NCBI GenBank assembly: GCA_032358165.1
Contig: JAALGY010000041.1
Coordinates: forward strand, 2,604,001-2,668,000
Origin: Diplosphaera chodatii
Taxonomy: Eukaryota; Chlorophyta; Trebouxiophyceae; Prasiolales; Stichococcaceae
Direction of reading: 5' to 3'
Length of the DNA: 64,000 bases
The translations under genes and the position numbers were made by a program. The notes beneath the pieces were generated by a model. The model searched no databases. It was not told the DNA's origin and saw only the letters and a program-made list of their open reading frames with translations. Shown here piece after piece: positions 1-12,042 of this stretch (positions are counted from its first letter, which is position 1; each line of letters opens with the position of its first letter).

Positions 1-87
1 CGGTCGACACAGGTCGCCTCAGTGATGCTGCAGTACTAGCTCATATGCCACATGGCCTAGCCTAAAGTTGGGTAGTGCTGGCTTCAG

Positions 88-756
88 GTCGACATGAGGC
101 TGGATCTAGGCGCTGCAACATGGCTGCCGGATGACATGAAGGAGGCGCTTCGAGAAAAGGTGTGTGCAGCGCGAAGCACGATACTCGCTGCAGCGCTGAT
201 GTGGCGTGGGCATATCAAAAGCCGGGACTGCAACAGGGTGCCCGCCTTGCAGGAGAAAAACAGGATCAATGGCGAGGGCGAGCTGGTTGTGACTTCAGAG
301 AGAACGCGCACACAGGGGTGCGCATGAGGGTGGTCAGGCTCAGCGCTCCCCAACAGAACCAAGTGAAAGCATGGCACATGCTGGCCGCCCCTGACGTTTG
401 TGAGTTGCCTGCGCAGTGGCAACCTAGAGGACGCCCTGCAGAAGCTGCAAAGCTTCATCGATAAAGCCGCGCTTGATGTGCAGCCCATCGAGTCCGATCC
501 AGTCAAGCAGAAGAAACTTGCCAAGCAGTGCGTACCTGCAATGCACTCGACATATGTCTCGATGATTATGCAGCGTCTGCAGCAGCACACTTACGCTGGC
601 ACCTGCAACTGGATCTTGCGAGCTTCCATCATCCCATCCTGCCTCTCTGCTGTTGCACACAGGAAGAAGCAGGCGAATGAGAACCGGCTGCAGACGAAGA
701 AAATGAAGTCCATGAAGAAGACAGATCGCAAGGCTGGCAAGCGAGTGGACTATTAG
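88..756 (+). CDS. ICT1/ArfB-like peptidyl-tRNA hydrolase, 3' part
   Basis: Class I release-factor family protein of the ICT1 (mL62)/ArfB type, which hydrolyses peptidyl-tRNA on stalled mitochondrial or organellar ribosomes. The visible exons are 88-159, 253-317, 417-527 and 663-756; together they give 113 codons plus stop in one consistent phase. The translation begins VDMRLDL, continues through WLPDDMKEAL, KNRINGEGELVVTSE and NLEDALQKLQ, and ends in a very basic tail (QTKKMKSMKKTDRKAGKRVDY*). This order of blocks, and the basic C-terminal helix that enters the mRNA channel, match ICT1. The exon carrying the catalytic GGQ loop and the targeting peptide must lie left of base 1, so the gene is cut by the window edge. 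Bacterial-type RF1/RF2 is less likely because those are far longer and lack this tail. Family assignment is confident; mitochondrial rather than plastid location is inferred. Confidence 0.85.
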
Positions 757-1171
757 CTGCCGTGCAAGCTGGTTGGAGAAATGCTCGTGGTCCGTGTGCC
801 ATCAGCTGGCTGTGTTACATTCGTGAAACTGTAACAACAGTGGAGTGCGCACTGCTCTTCTGGCACGAATGGACATTGGAGGTGCTGTGCAAGCGTCTAC
901 TGATGACATGGCCGTGCCTTGCTTGTGGTCTGAATTACAGTCAAATGCAGCACAGTGCTGCGCGCAGCACTAACATCAGTTGGAAGCAGTATCCAAGGCT
1001 GCCTCAAGGAACGAAAGGTGTGGAGCTGCTCAGCAGCCCTTGCATTTTCAACATGGCATGACCCTCCTCTCCTGGGCCAGGGTTTCCACACCGCAGGACG
1101 TACACCTTTGTGCGCAGGTCATCTGGGCCTGTGCAGCATCGTTCATTTCCGGAGACCGCGCACCCACCACC
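757..1171. other. convergent 3' intergenic/UTR region
   Basis: This lies between two stop codons facing each other. It holds TTACA (reverse TGTAA) at 815-819 and 935-939, possible poly(A) signals for the minus-strand gene. Open frames here lack splice support or family resemblance. No other gene is seen. Confidence 0.6.
830..834 (+). terminator. candidate TGTAA poly(A) signal of the ICT1-like gene
   Basis: A TGTAA pentamer lies 74 bases after the stop. TGTAA is the known polyadenylation signal of Chlamydomonas-type algae. Use here is inferred from position only. Confidence 0.4.
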
Positions 1172-4100
1172 CTACCAGAGCTGGTGACTGCCAGTGCTGT
1201 TGGTGCGGTGGTGGCCGTTCAGCAGCCCGGTGCCTGACAGCAAGCCGTTGGGCAGGCCGGAGGCGGGGTGCAGGCCCGGCACCATGGGACCATTCGCTCC
1301 GGGGTGGCCCCCGGGCTGCGGACCAAAGTGCGGCGGCATGCGCGGCGGCGGGAAGGCGCCCGGGTGGCCGCCCGGGTGCCCGTTCATCGGCTGCTGCGCC
1401 GCCGGCGCCCCAGGGTGGCGGAAGCCGCCCGGGGGGTGCGGCACCCCGGGGTGGGCGCCGCTGCCGGCACGCGCCAGGTTGGCGACCGCAGGCGGCAGAC
1501 CGCCCGCCTTGATTGGCAGCTGCTGGCCGGGCGCCGGGGGCTTGCCGCCGGCTGCGGAGCTGGCGCCACCGCTGGGTGCGGCGGCGCTGGGCGCGGCGCT
1601 GCCGACGGGAGCAGGGAAGAAGGCTGCCGAGGCCGCGGGCACGCCGGGGGGCGGCGCAGCAGACGCAGCGGTCGGCGGGGCCGTCTTGCGGCCGGACGGC
1701 CCAGGGCCAGGCAACGGGCGGGGGCCGTTGGCATGGCCTGGCGCCGGCGTGCCCTTGCCGCCTGCACGACAGCAAAGTGGTTGACAACCTTGCACTGTAT
1801 GGCACCCCATGCGCCCATACCATTACTGCAGGGTGGCAGGTGGCACGAGCCATAGCAGCACACAGTGCTTCACGCATTGCTGATTTTTGACGCTTGCCAA
1901 GAGGATATACCCAGGAACCGAACTCACCGCTCGAGGTGGCCGACGGCGACTGGCTGGTGAGGCTGTCGACGGAGGACACCGAGCCCAGCGCCCCGCCGAG
2001 GCTGGACACCACCGAATTCGCAGCTGCTGCGGCGCCCTCCTCGTGCCGGCGCTGCGCCTGCAGACAGCAGCGACGCCAGCGGTCAGCAACACACCAAGCT
2101 GCCGTCTCAAGGTGCAGACAAAGTATGCAGGGTGCCACACCAAATGTGAACGCGTACTCGAAATACTGAAGGGAAACCGCCTGCCCGATGACGTGAGCGA
2201 GCGCACCTGCAGCTCGTGGATGCGGCGGAGGCCGTTTTCGTGGAGACGCGCCAGAGCATCCAGCTCCGTCACCGGCAGCTGCTGCAGGCCCGTGCCCATC
2301 AGCGGCCCGATGCGCGCCTGTGCTCAGTGAGAACAGGTGTCTTGCATCAGTATAAGTTCGTAGGGGAGCGGAGCTTGCCGCAGGGCCTGAAGGACAGGGC
2401 ACCCAGTGTGCAGCTGCGGAGCAGCCGACCATGCGAAACCGAGTGCCTGTGCGAAGCTGCAACATGCCCGCTGTAGCAGGTGATGGTGATCGAGGGAGAG
2501 CACTGCATGGCAGGCGGGGCGTGCACCTGCGCGTCGGACAGCGACGTCTCCAGCTGGCTGATGTACTCGCCGTGCACACGCAGCTTGGCCTCCACCGTCT
2601 CGATGTACGCCTTGCAGCGCTGCACCTCCTCCCCACGGGCCGCCGCTGTGTCCCGCTCAGCCGCCGCCTCCTTGTGTGCCTCCCGCAGCCGGTCCTGCAG
2701 TGCACCAGTGTCAGCCAACCATGAGATCGCTCGGCCGGTAGCCTTTTGATGTGTGTACTGGCAGGGCCGGCACAGGGACAGAGCACTGTACATCAAGCAT
2801 TTGCCACAGGCTAAGGCCGCGTGAGGGCTGCGAGGCTCAAGCACCTCATGGCCGTCCTTGGCAGCACCGGCTGAAGAGGCCGCCTCGCTGGCCGCCCGCG
2901 CAGCCGCGGCCTCGGCCTTCTTCAGCTTCTCCGCCTGCGCAGCCTTCTCCCGCTGCGCGCGCTTCGCATCATCGCGGCGGGCCGCCTGCATGCTCGCAAC
3001 ATCCCGTCATGTGAGCACCTCCCACGCCACAAGCAGCACACACCGCACCCTTTGCCAAGCAGCCGCAGGAGGCTGACTGCCGGCCCTAAAAGTCTGGCGC
3101 GTGGGGGGCTATGAGGCGGCAGCGGCACGGGCGCTGCTGCATGGGCTCTGCTGCATGGGCCCTGCACTGGGCGGCCAGCGTGCGGGGGCCCCACCTTGAG
3201 GCGGGTGAGGGCGGCCTCGCCCTCCTTCACGCGGGCGCCCAGCTCCCGCGCCTCGGCCGCGGCGCTGGCGGCCAGCTCGTCCCGCTCCGCCCGCACCCAC
3301 TCCACCTGCTTCTCCATGTTGCGCAGCTTGGCCTGCGGCGGTGACACGCGACGTGAGGGGCACGGATCTGATGTGCACGGCGAGCTCAGGCAACACAGGC
3401 TGTGAACCCGGAACGAAAGCACGCTGACACTGCTGTCCGCAACGAGGGCTGCATTGCAGCACTGCCAAAATGCAGATGGACCGTTCCTGGCTGTCTGCAG
3501 CTACACAGTGCCACACGCAGCAGAGGGACGACACCTGATAGCGCATCTGTACCTCCATGCACGACACAGGCAAGAGGCGTCAGACGCGAGCTGCGTGGCT
3601 GTGCGCGCACACCTGCAGCTCCTTGCGCTCGTCGGCGAAGGAGGCGGCGTCGGCCTTGCGGTCGGAGCGCTCGCGCGCCAGCGCGGCGGCGGCCTCCGCG
3701 GCCTGCTCCCCCGCCGAGCGCACCTCCCGCTGCGCCTTGGCCGACGCGTCGCGGCCCGCGGCGCTGGCGCGGTCCGTCGCCTCCTCCGCCGCCCTGACCG
3801 CCCGCCGCAGCAGCTCCACCTGATTTTGTTGCCACATGATGGACTCAGCCTATGGTGCTGTTGACACCTACAGTGTGTGCATGCTGGCAGGTGAGCTGCC
3901 TGCTCTGGCAGTGGTGCTGCTAGGCAGAGCTGCCAAGCCATTTATGGGGTCACGTTGCCAGCACGACGGGAGCGAGCAGCACAAAACAGCAAGCATGTGT
4001 GCTGCACCTGCTCGGCAGACGCCTGGGTGGCTTGCAGCAGGTGGTGCAGGGCCAGCTGCTGCCGGTCGGGGTGGCCGTGCACGGCCGCCAGCAGCACCTG

Positions 4101-7100
4101 CTGCGCCGCCGCGGGGCCCTCGGGCCCAGCCACCTGGGGCTCAGCCACAGCGGCAGCCGCCGCCGCTGAGGCGGCGGCTTTCGCCGCCTTGCCCTTCTTG
4201 CCGGCCCCGGCGCTGGACACCGCTGCCTCGTTGCCCTCCTGCACGGCGTGGAATATCAGGTTGGAGACTGTGGCCCAAGATGTGAGCACAGACGGCATCA
4301 AGTGCAGCGAGGGTGGCCAGGGTGTAGCGCTGTACAAGAGAGTCGCAGCCCCCAGCGGCCACCTTGGCGGGGGGCAGGGAGGCGGCCGCGGCAGCGCGGG
4401 TGACGAGGCCCCGCAGCAGGCGGTCGCGCCGGGCCTCGTCCCGGCCGTGCAGCTGGAACAGCGCGGCGTACAGCCCCGCGGCGAAGGAGCGGCAGCGCGA
4501 GGCCCTGCTGCCCAGCAGCGACTCAGCGACCGCCAGCACCGCCGGGAAGTCGTCCGTCGACGTCAGCATGCTGTAGTGGCCACGGCCCGCGGCTGCCCCT
4601 GCACAGCCACACCCGAATCGTCAAGCATGACGGCGGAATGCTCCTGCACGCTCGCCACCAGGAGGCCTGAATAACTCGGTGCCTACACTTATCCATTTCA
4701 CAGCAGATGTGCAGAGGGGCACTCCTGCTCACGGTCTGCTCTACGCGTAGTGATTGCATGGGAGCTAACCGGTGGCATCGCTGGGAGCCTCAGCGGCGGG
4801 CGCGCCGGCTGGCGGCGGCGGCTGCTGCTGCTGCTGGGCAACCGCTGCGCTGGCGAGGCGCGCGGCGTGGCGCCTGTCGAGCGCTGCTGCCGCGGCGCTC
4901 TCGGTGACCAGCCCCTTAGCCACGCACCGCTCCAGCACACGCTCAGTCTGCAGCGGCAAACATGCAGACTCAGCACCTCTACTGGACAGTGGGCGTCAGC
5001 ACACAGGATGTCGGAGGCACACACCGACATGGGGAGCCTTCTGCACCAGAATGACAGCAGCTGGGCACGTGCACCTCGGCGCGCAGCTCCGGCACAGCGA
5101 GCAGGTCCAGCAGGACCTCCAGGTCAGCGCTGCTGGCAGCGTCCGGTGCAGGGGCGGAGCCATTGTCCTGCAAGCATTCACACCACCACTACATCGGCAC
5201 ATCATTGCGACCTGTTGCCTGCCCAACACGTGAGGGGTGCGCAGACCAGCTTCTGCCGGCAACGACAACGACGATGAAAAGGGTGCAAACCTCTGCGTCA
5301 GGTGCCAAAGCAGGCTTGGCGCCGCGGGCGTCCGAGTCGATGTCCGCCAGCACAGCCGACGCCACGTCCCTGTGCTGCAGCACCGCGAGCCGCATCGCGT
5401 CCAGCGTCCCGCCGGCCGAGCCGGGCGCAACACAGCGCACCCGAGTGCGCACGCACCGCACCTGTGCCATCACACGTGTGCAGGGGTCATGCTACAGCAG
5501 CCAAAGTTTCCCTGCACAGCAGTGCCCTGCACAGGACTCCGGGACATGCGACTGCATGAGGAGGCCGGGGTGCGCACCGCGGGGGCGCGTGCGAGGGGCG
5601 ACTCGCTGGCCAGCTTGAGCACCAGGCCGACTGCTGGCGGCAGCTCCGCCTCTGACAGCATTGGCAGCGCCTGCACCCCGGGTTGGCAGGGTTGGACTCG
5701 TGCAGCACATGCCAGCAATGCCCACTCTGCACTCTGATGACAGCCGTTTCCACTGGAAGCTGGTGAGTGCAGGGCAAGATGGCAATCTGTAGCATGCACC
5801 TCGAGGGCTGCCCGCAGGACCTTCTCCGCGACCGCGGGGTCGATGCGCAGCTGGCCCAGCGCAGCCAGCACCGGCATGCGCAGAGCGGCCTCCATGTCAG
5901 CGCCCTGCATGGGCTGCCATGGTGTCAGGCACGACGCAACGAACTCGGTTCTGGCTCACAGGCACATTGAGTGTGCTCCTTGATAACCGCAGCAAGCTGG
6001 CTACATGAAAGGTGACCAGATTGCCAACAGGAGGCTCACCTCCCTGGCGGCCTCGGCAAGGCGGCCCAGCAGGGCGCCGGCGGCTGCAGTGTGCTCCCCG
6101 GTCTCCACCAGCTTGGGCACCAGCATGACGACCTCTGCCTGCAGCGCCCGCGGCACGACTGCAGCCAGACACCAGCCGATGTCAGGCGCAAGTACTGACG
6201 ACAGGACACCCAGCAGCAGGTGGGGACGGTGGGTCCAAGGTCTGGTCGCTTGCACCATTCTGCACCAGCAGGTCGACTGCTGGCACACAACCACGTGCTG
6301 GTATAGTGTCAACCCCACCTGCCAGCAGCGCCGCGACCTTGTGCACGGACAGGTACGAGCGGCTGCGTGCTGCGGCGGCGGGCTCGGCGGCCACGCGGCC
6401 CTGGCAGACCACCGTCTCCAGGCCCGCCAGCCACGACACCATCTGCCGCAGCACATCCTCCGTATCTGACCAGATGTTGAAGCTGTGGGCCTGGAGCGCC
6501 CCCTCGTCCTGCCGCTGCTGCTGCTGGACATCAGCCAAGGCTGGTACGACTGCAAGAGCAGACGCGTCGGCTGAAGTGGCAGCCGAGTCTGCAGCCGCTG
6601 CTGTGGCCTCTGAAAGCGCTTCCGCCCCCGCATCCGAGGACTGCTGCGCCACGTCGCCAGACTCCTGACCATCAGTGGCAACTGAGGACCGCGGCGTGTC
6701 CTGCGCAGCGCTGGACGCGGCTGTGGAGCTGCAGGGGGTGCTGGCCGACAGCGCCGCGCCACCCGAGTTGCTGAGGCCTGAGCCGCTGGCGCCAATCGAC
6801 TTGTGCGGCACAGGCGTCGCTGGTGGCGTCTGCAGCAGGGCAGAGTACAGCATATGATAGGCTGACAAAGACTGAGGATTAGAGCAGTAGGGCCCTGTTG
6901 GGGGAACAGCATTGTTGTCTCTGGCAGGTGTGCTACAAACACAGCCTGCACCAGCGCCACGGGCACCGACCTGGGGGGCGGCGGGCGCCTCGCTGACCGC
7001 GCTGCACCGCGACTCGCTCAGGCTGCCGGAGGGCGCGGGCGCCAGCGAGCTCTGCTGCCGCGACAGCTGCAGGGCGTCCGCCGCCGCCGCCGCGCCGCTG

Positions 7101-10100
7101 CTGCTGCAGTCCGCCGCGTCCGCGCCGCCCCGCGGGTCGCGCTGCGGGCGGCGGTGCGGGTGGGCGTGGGCGTGGGCGTGGCCGTGCTGCGGCGCGGCGC
7201 CCTCGCCGTGGCTGTGGCTGCGGCCGTGCCCCGCCCGCTTTCCTGCTGTTTCCAGGCAAAAGCGGAGGCGTCAGTATGCAGCGGGCAGGTCATGCTGCCA
7301 GGAGGTGCAGCAACATGTAGGAAGCCTGGAAGTGTACTGTGAGGAAAAGAATAACTCTCAGCAGCAGGCGGGACGTGCAGATGCGGGTGAGAGCTGCACA
7401 CCGGTGGGGGGCGGCCGGGCTGGCTGCTGGCGGTCGAGCGGCGGCGGCAGCAGCAGCCCCAGCTCCACCTTCTTCGCGTTCTGGCACGCGGTGACCATGA
7501 GGTCCATCAGCAGGTCGATGAGCGCGTGCTGCAGCGGCTTCACGCCCATCAGCACGCTCAGCACGCTGGGCCTGCCGGCCGCCAGCGGCTGCGGCGGCGC
7601 CGAGGGCTGCGCAGGCCCCGCATCCGGCTGCGCCACCTCGGCGTCCGGCTGCGCGGCCGCCTCGCCGGCTGCGTCTGCTGCCGTGGCGCTGTCTGCCGCT
7701 GGCTGGGCGGGTGCCGCAGCTGCAGCTGCTGCTGCTGCTGCGGCGGCGGCGGAGGCTGCGGCCTCTGCGGCCGCTGCGCGCTCGGCGACGGTGACGGTCG
7801 GCTGCAGCAGGCGCCGCACCTTGAAGGTGTCCCGCACGTACAGGTGCAGGCCCGCCAGCAGCGCCGCCACAGCCTCCGGGTCGGTGAGCACCCTGTCCCG
7901 CAGGATCGCCTGCGTGGCCTCTGCAGCAAGGGGCCGACAGGTGGTCATGAGCAGCGAAACAGGCTGGTGTGACAGCTGACCCATGCAGCACATGTGCATT
8001 CGGACTGTTGCTCAACATCGCAGACTCTCACCAGTGCTCTCCGCCAGCGTGGGCGGCTCATCGCTGGAGCCCAGCTGCACGCCGGCGCGCGCCAGCATGC
8101 CCCGCAGCACCTCCTCCTCGCTGTCACTGCCGGTCGCCACATACCAGCTAGTAAGCACACGAGCATGTTGGGTAAGAAATGCATGGAAACCAGCAGCCCT
8201 TGAAATGACCAGCCCTTAGCCGCCACATCTGCTGACTACGTGAGAACTCCCGCCATCCTGCTCGAGCATCAGCCCAGCAAGCGCAGTGCAAAGCGGTGGT
8301 CTCGCGCCCACCTGCTATCGTCGTCGAGGCCAGAGTCCTCAGTGTCGCCCGCGCCGGAGTCGGGGGTGGTGGAGACGCCGTCGCCCTCCTCGTCGGAGAC
8401 ATAGGTGTCCAGGTCCGCAAACTCGAACCAGGGGCAGCAGTCCAGGATCTCGCACGCCAGCACCACACCATCCCTGCACAGCAGCACATCATGGTGAACC
8501 AAACCGCACACGCAACAGCTGCTGCCGCTGAAGCAGGCATATTTGGGCTCAGAAGAAGAGGCAGCATGAATTCCATTCCAAAAAGGTTGCAAGGCTAAGA
8601 GTTTATGGGCACGGGTCCAGAGGCGCACTTGTGCAGGAAGCCGGCCTCCAGGTCGCACATGTCGGACACCTTCACAAACTGCAGCACCGAGTTGTTCCAC
8701 GACTTGGTGCAGATGGCTGACTCCTTCCACTCGGTGCGCTCCGGCCGCTTCTGGTTCAGCACCGCGATGCTGCAATGACAGCAAAGCGCAGGTGTGAGAT
8801 GATGCATTGCAATGATGTGCCAAGCCAATGTCTGATGTACAACCAGGCAACGAGTGCTAGCAACACAGGAAGCTTGCACACGTGCGTTTGCAGACGCACC
8901 GGTACTTGACCCAGAAGTTGCGCTCTGGGTCGCCAACCAGTGCATCGCTCTCCAGGTAGATGCACAGGGTGTCGAAGGACTCGTACACCCCCAGCCGCAA
9001 CTCGCAAGGGCCCGCGGGGAAGTACCTGCAGGCCGCATCAGCATGGCTTGAACGCTGGTGTTGCGGAGCACCAAGGGGACCCACAAGCGCTGTACCGTGT
9101 GTCCTGCGGCTGCATTTGGAGATGCAGTGTCAGCTCCAAACTCATTGCACCGCATGCCAAGCAATGACATGAAGCTCACTTGCTGAAGATCTTGCGCGTC
9201 TCCATGATCTCCTTGAACGCCATGAAGTTCTCGATGCGCCAGGTGAACTTGATCTTCTTGCCCTGCGCCGCGGGCCCCGCGCTGCGGTCCGCGGGCGGCA
9301 CCGCGGGCGGGGGGCAGGTGGACAGGGAGCTGCCCTGCTCCGCGGCGGGCGCCGACTGCAGCGCCTCCGCCACCTCGTCCGCCAGCGACAGCGGCGTCAC
9401 CGCCACCTCCTGGATGTCCGTCTGCTCCTTGAGCACCAGCACCTGCAGTGAGACGCGCGACACACTCAGCAGAGCTGCCCGCTGAGGCCCTGCCGTATGC
9501 ACCCGGATGCTGGCACACGCGAGCGGCTCAGGCGTAGCTGCTGCGTGCGCATCCCAGCTCAGCCCTCACCTCGGCAGAAAACACCACGGTGTCGTGCACA
9601 AGGAAGCCAGCATCCTGGTCGAAGAGGCTGGTCAGCGTCACAAACTCCCGCCAGCCCCAGTCCTTTGCCGCACGCGAGTAGCGGTTCTGCAGGGCATGGT
9701 TCGTTGTTGAGTAACAGGGGTTGCACGTGTTGCACAGCACAGACAGGAGGGTTCTGATGCAGCACTGCAGCGCGCGCCAGCCCTGCGGTGCACACCTGCG
9801 ACTCCTTGGCCACTGCGCGGTCCTCGCTCTTCTGGTTCACCACCGTGAGGCGGTGGCTGACGAAGCAGGACCAGTCGTTGGAGCCCTGCCGCGGGTCTGT
9901 GACCTCTAGGAACATCGACAGGTGGTTCGGCGGCTGCGATTGACCTGCACGAAGTGATAGTGTCGGGTTGGCATCTGGTTTTTTTGGCAGTGCGAGACCA
10001 CGAAACCAATGAACTTTGCTTTGGTGAAGCAGCACCTCACACCCATGTAAGTCTGGTGTACCTCTGGGGTAGACGATGAGGCGGCAGTCACGGTTGCCGA

Positions 10101-12042
10101 TCTGGAAGTGGCGGCTCTTGATGCACAGCGCCGTGATCTTCCGCTTCTTCAGCAGGTCCTTCAGCCTGGTGAAGTTCTCGATCCGCCACACAAAACGCCC
10201 CGAGTAGCCGTCCCCTGGCCCGCTGCCCTGCACACCGCAGAAGCGCTGGCTCAGCAGGGTGCTGACATGAGGATGTGCAGCTCCTGGCAGTCCGAGGGTT
10301 CACCCAGTCAACATGTCCTCTGCAGGGCAACAGCCCCAGCTGCTGAAGCTCAGTGCACCTTGGACTTGGAGCGCTTGAGCACGCTGCTGCTGCGGTCCAG
10401 GTTGCGGGTGAAGGTGGTGGACTCCTTGATGATGTGGAACGACGCGGAGAAGACCGCCGTGTCGTCCACCGTGTAGCCCAGCTGCGGGTCCAGGAACTCT
10501 GACACCGGCATGAAGTCGTTCCAGCCCAGGCTGGTGTTGTCGCCGGACTTGCTGTCGGCGGCAAAGCGGCCGTAGCTGTCGCGGTAGCGGTGCTTCCCGC
10601 CCTGCTGCTGGTTCAGCACGCTCATGCGGAACAGCAGCCAGCAGGTGCGCTCGTTGGGCCCCGACCGGTCCGTGTCCTTGCTCTCCAGACTGCACGCAAG
10701 ATGGCGTGTTTGGCGGCCAGATCATGATGACGAGATAGGGCCCAGTCAGTGGGCGTCGCTCCCCGGCCACATGCTAGCTGATGTTGTGCAGAGCGATGCA
10801 GGTGAGCCACGCCAGGCTCACCACATGGACATGTAGTCGACGTTCCCCACTGACGACTGATACACGCTGAGCCGCAGGCTGCACTCGCCCGCCGTGAACA
10901 CCGGGCTCATGATCTTCTGCGCCTTGATCATCTCCCGGAACAGCGGGAAGTTGTGCACCCGCCAGGTGAAGCGGCCGCTGGTGCTGGCATCTGAGCCGGC
11001 AACCCCCACCTGCAGGCGGGTGCAGGATCTGATATGACCCGCTGTTAAAACCTGCTCTTTGCTGCGCCCCGCGTGGTGCATGCACAGCAGATGAGCAGCC
11101 GCCCAGACCCACCGGCACAATGGCTGTGCTGCTGCCGCTTGCCAGCTCCGCCTCCCGCGTGAACGTGACGGTCTCGTTCAGCACCAGGATGTCCGCCGAC
11201 ACCACGACCGAGTCGTTGACGGAGAAGCCCTGCTGCGGGTCCAGCACTGCCGCCGCTGGCGCAAAGTCACACCACCCATGGCTCTTCTTCTTGCCGGAGA
11301 AGCGGTGCCAAGAGTCGCGCGCAATGGTCTTCGCCTCGCTGCTGGGGTGCACCAGCGCCAGCCGGTAGCTGGCGAAGCAGTCCCACTTGCCATTGGAGGC
11401 GCCGCGCGGGTCGGTGACCTGCGGCGCAGCAGGGCCACCCTCCTGAGCTTGGAGCTGCACTGGCATCGCCTGAAGCCCCATAGCCGCACATCCCGCGCTG
11501 TCCAACGTCATGCGAGGAGGCTGCCACGGCGCCACCATGTGCCGCCCGGTACAGGCTACCGCCCTGGCTGGCTGTGCACCTCGCAACGGTGTTGTGGTGT
11601 GCTGCTTCCGCCCAAGCAGCCAGTCGTAGGTGCGTTGCAGCGTTCAGCATGCTGATTGGGGTGCTCACATCAGTGGCCAGCATGCTCATGGACTTGCCTG
11701 AACATACAGCGAGATGTAGCCGGGCAACGCCTGCGAGTCGCCCGATGGATACACGAGCAGTCGCCAGTCATACCCTCCAACCTCGAAGTAGCTGCTCCAA
11801 AGCGTGCGCTGCTTTGCCTTGCTGAACGGCGCTATGGTCCAACGGCACGTGGTATGGTCTTTGCTGTGGCGACTGAGCGAAAGGCCTCCGCCATCGGGCT
11901 CGTTGCCACCCGCATCCCGGTCCGCAACAGACCCTGCCGGCACGAGCTCCATGGTCAAGGACCTCGACGCATGTGCCAGTGGCACTCTGGCCGCAACGTG
12001 GGGCCACCTTGCAGGTTTGCGCCAGGATTGCTCATCAGCCAT
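1172..12042 (-). CDS. TRAF-like protein with four MATH domains (plant At2g25320 type)
   Basis: Very large multi-exon gene whose exons follow, block by block, the land-plant TRAF-like protein At2g25320/At2g25330. From the 5' side there are four MATH domains: near 11.9-11.1 kb (EVGGYDWRLLVYPSGDSQAL), 11.0-10.35 kb (GRFTWRVHNFPLF), 10.23-9.57 kb (GRFVWRIENFTRL) and 9.3-8.62 kb (KIKFTWRIENFMAF). Next comes a block with LLMDLMVTACQ near 7.5 kb and an alpha-helical region with MLVPKLVETGEH and ALRMPVLAALGQL (6.2-5.8 kb). Then follows a long coiled coil (4.0-2.5 kb, for example MEKQVEWVRAERDEL) and QQLPVTELDALARLHENGLR (2.3 kb). A Pro/Gly/Ala-rich tail ends NSTGSHQLW* at 1172. MATH domains bind partner proteins, often in ubiquitin pathways; the exact role here is unknown. 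The start is uncertain: in-frame ATGs occur at 12042 and 11952, and further exons may lie upstream. The span from 7.8 to 3.6 kb is rich in poly-Ala. Confidence 0.88.
7157..7190 (-). repeat. His-Ala dipeptide repeat inside the MATH-protein gene
   Basis: GTGGGC-type units on the plus strand encode, on the minus strand, HGHAHAHAHPHR within a His-rich stretch. The frame is the same as that of the next downstream exon (about 6855-6330). It lies in a linker that has no counterpart I recognise in the plant homologue. Confidence 0.55.

Noticed and set aside
1194..1863. Long plus-strand frames of 125-196 codons
   Set aside because: Shadows of the Pro/Gly/Ala-rich last exon of the minus-strand MATH gene, whose match to the plant homologue fixes the coding strand.
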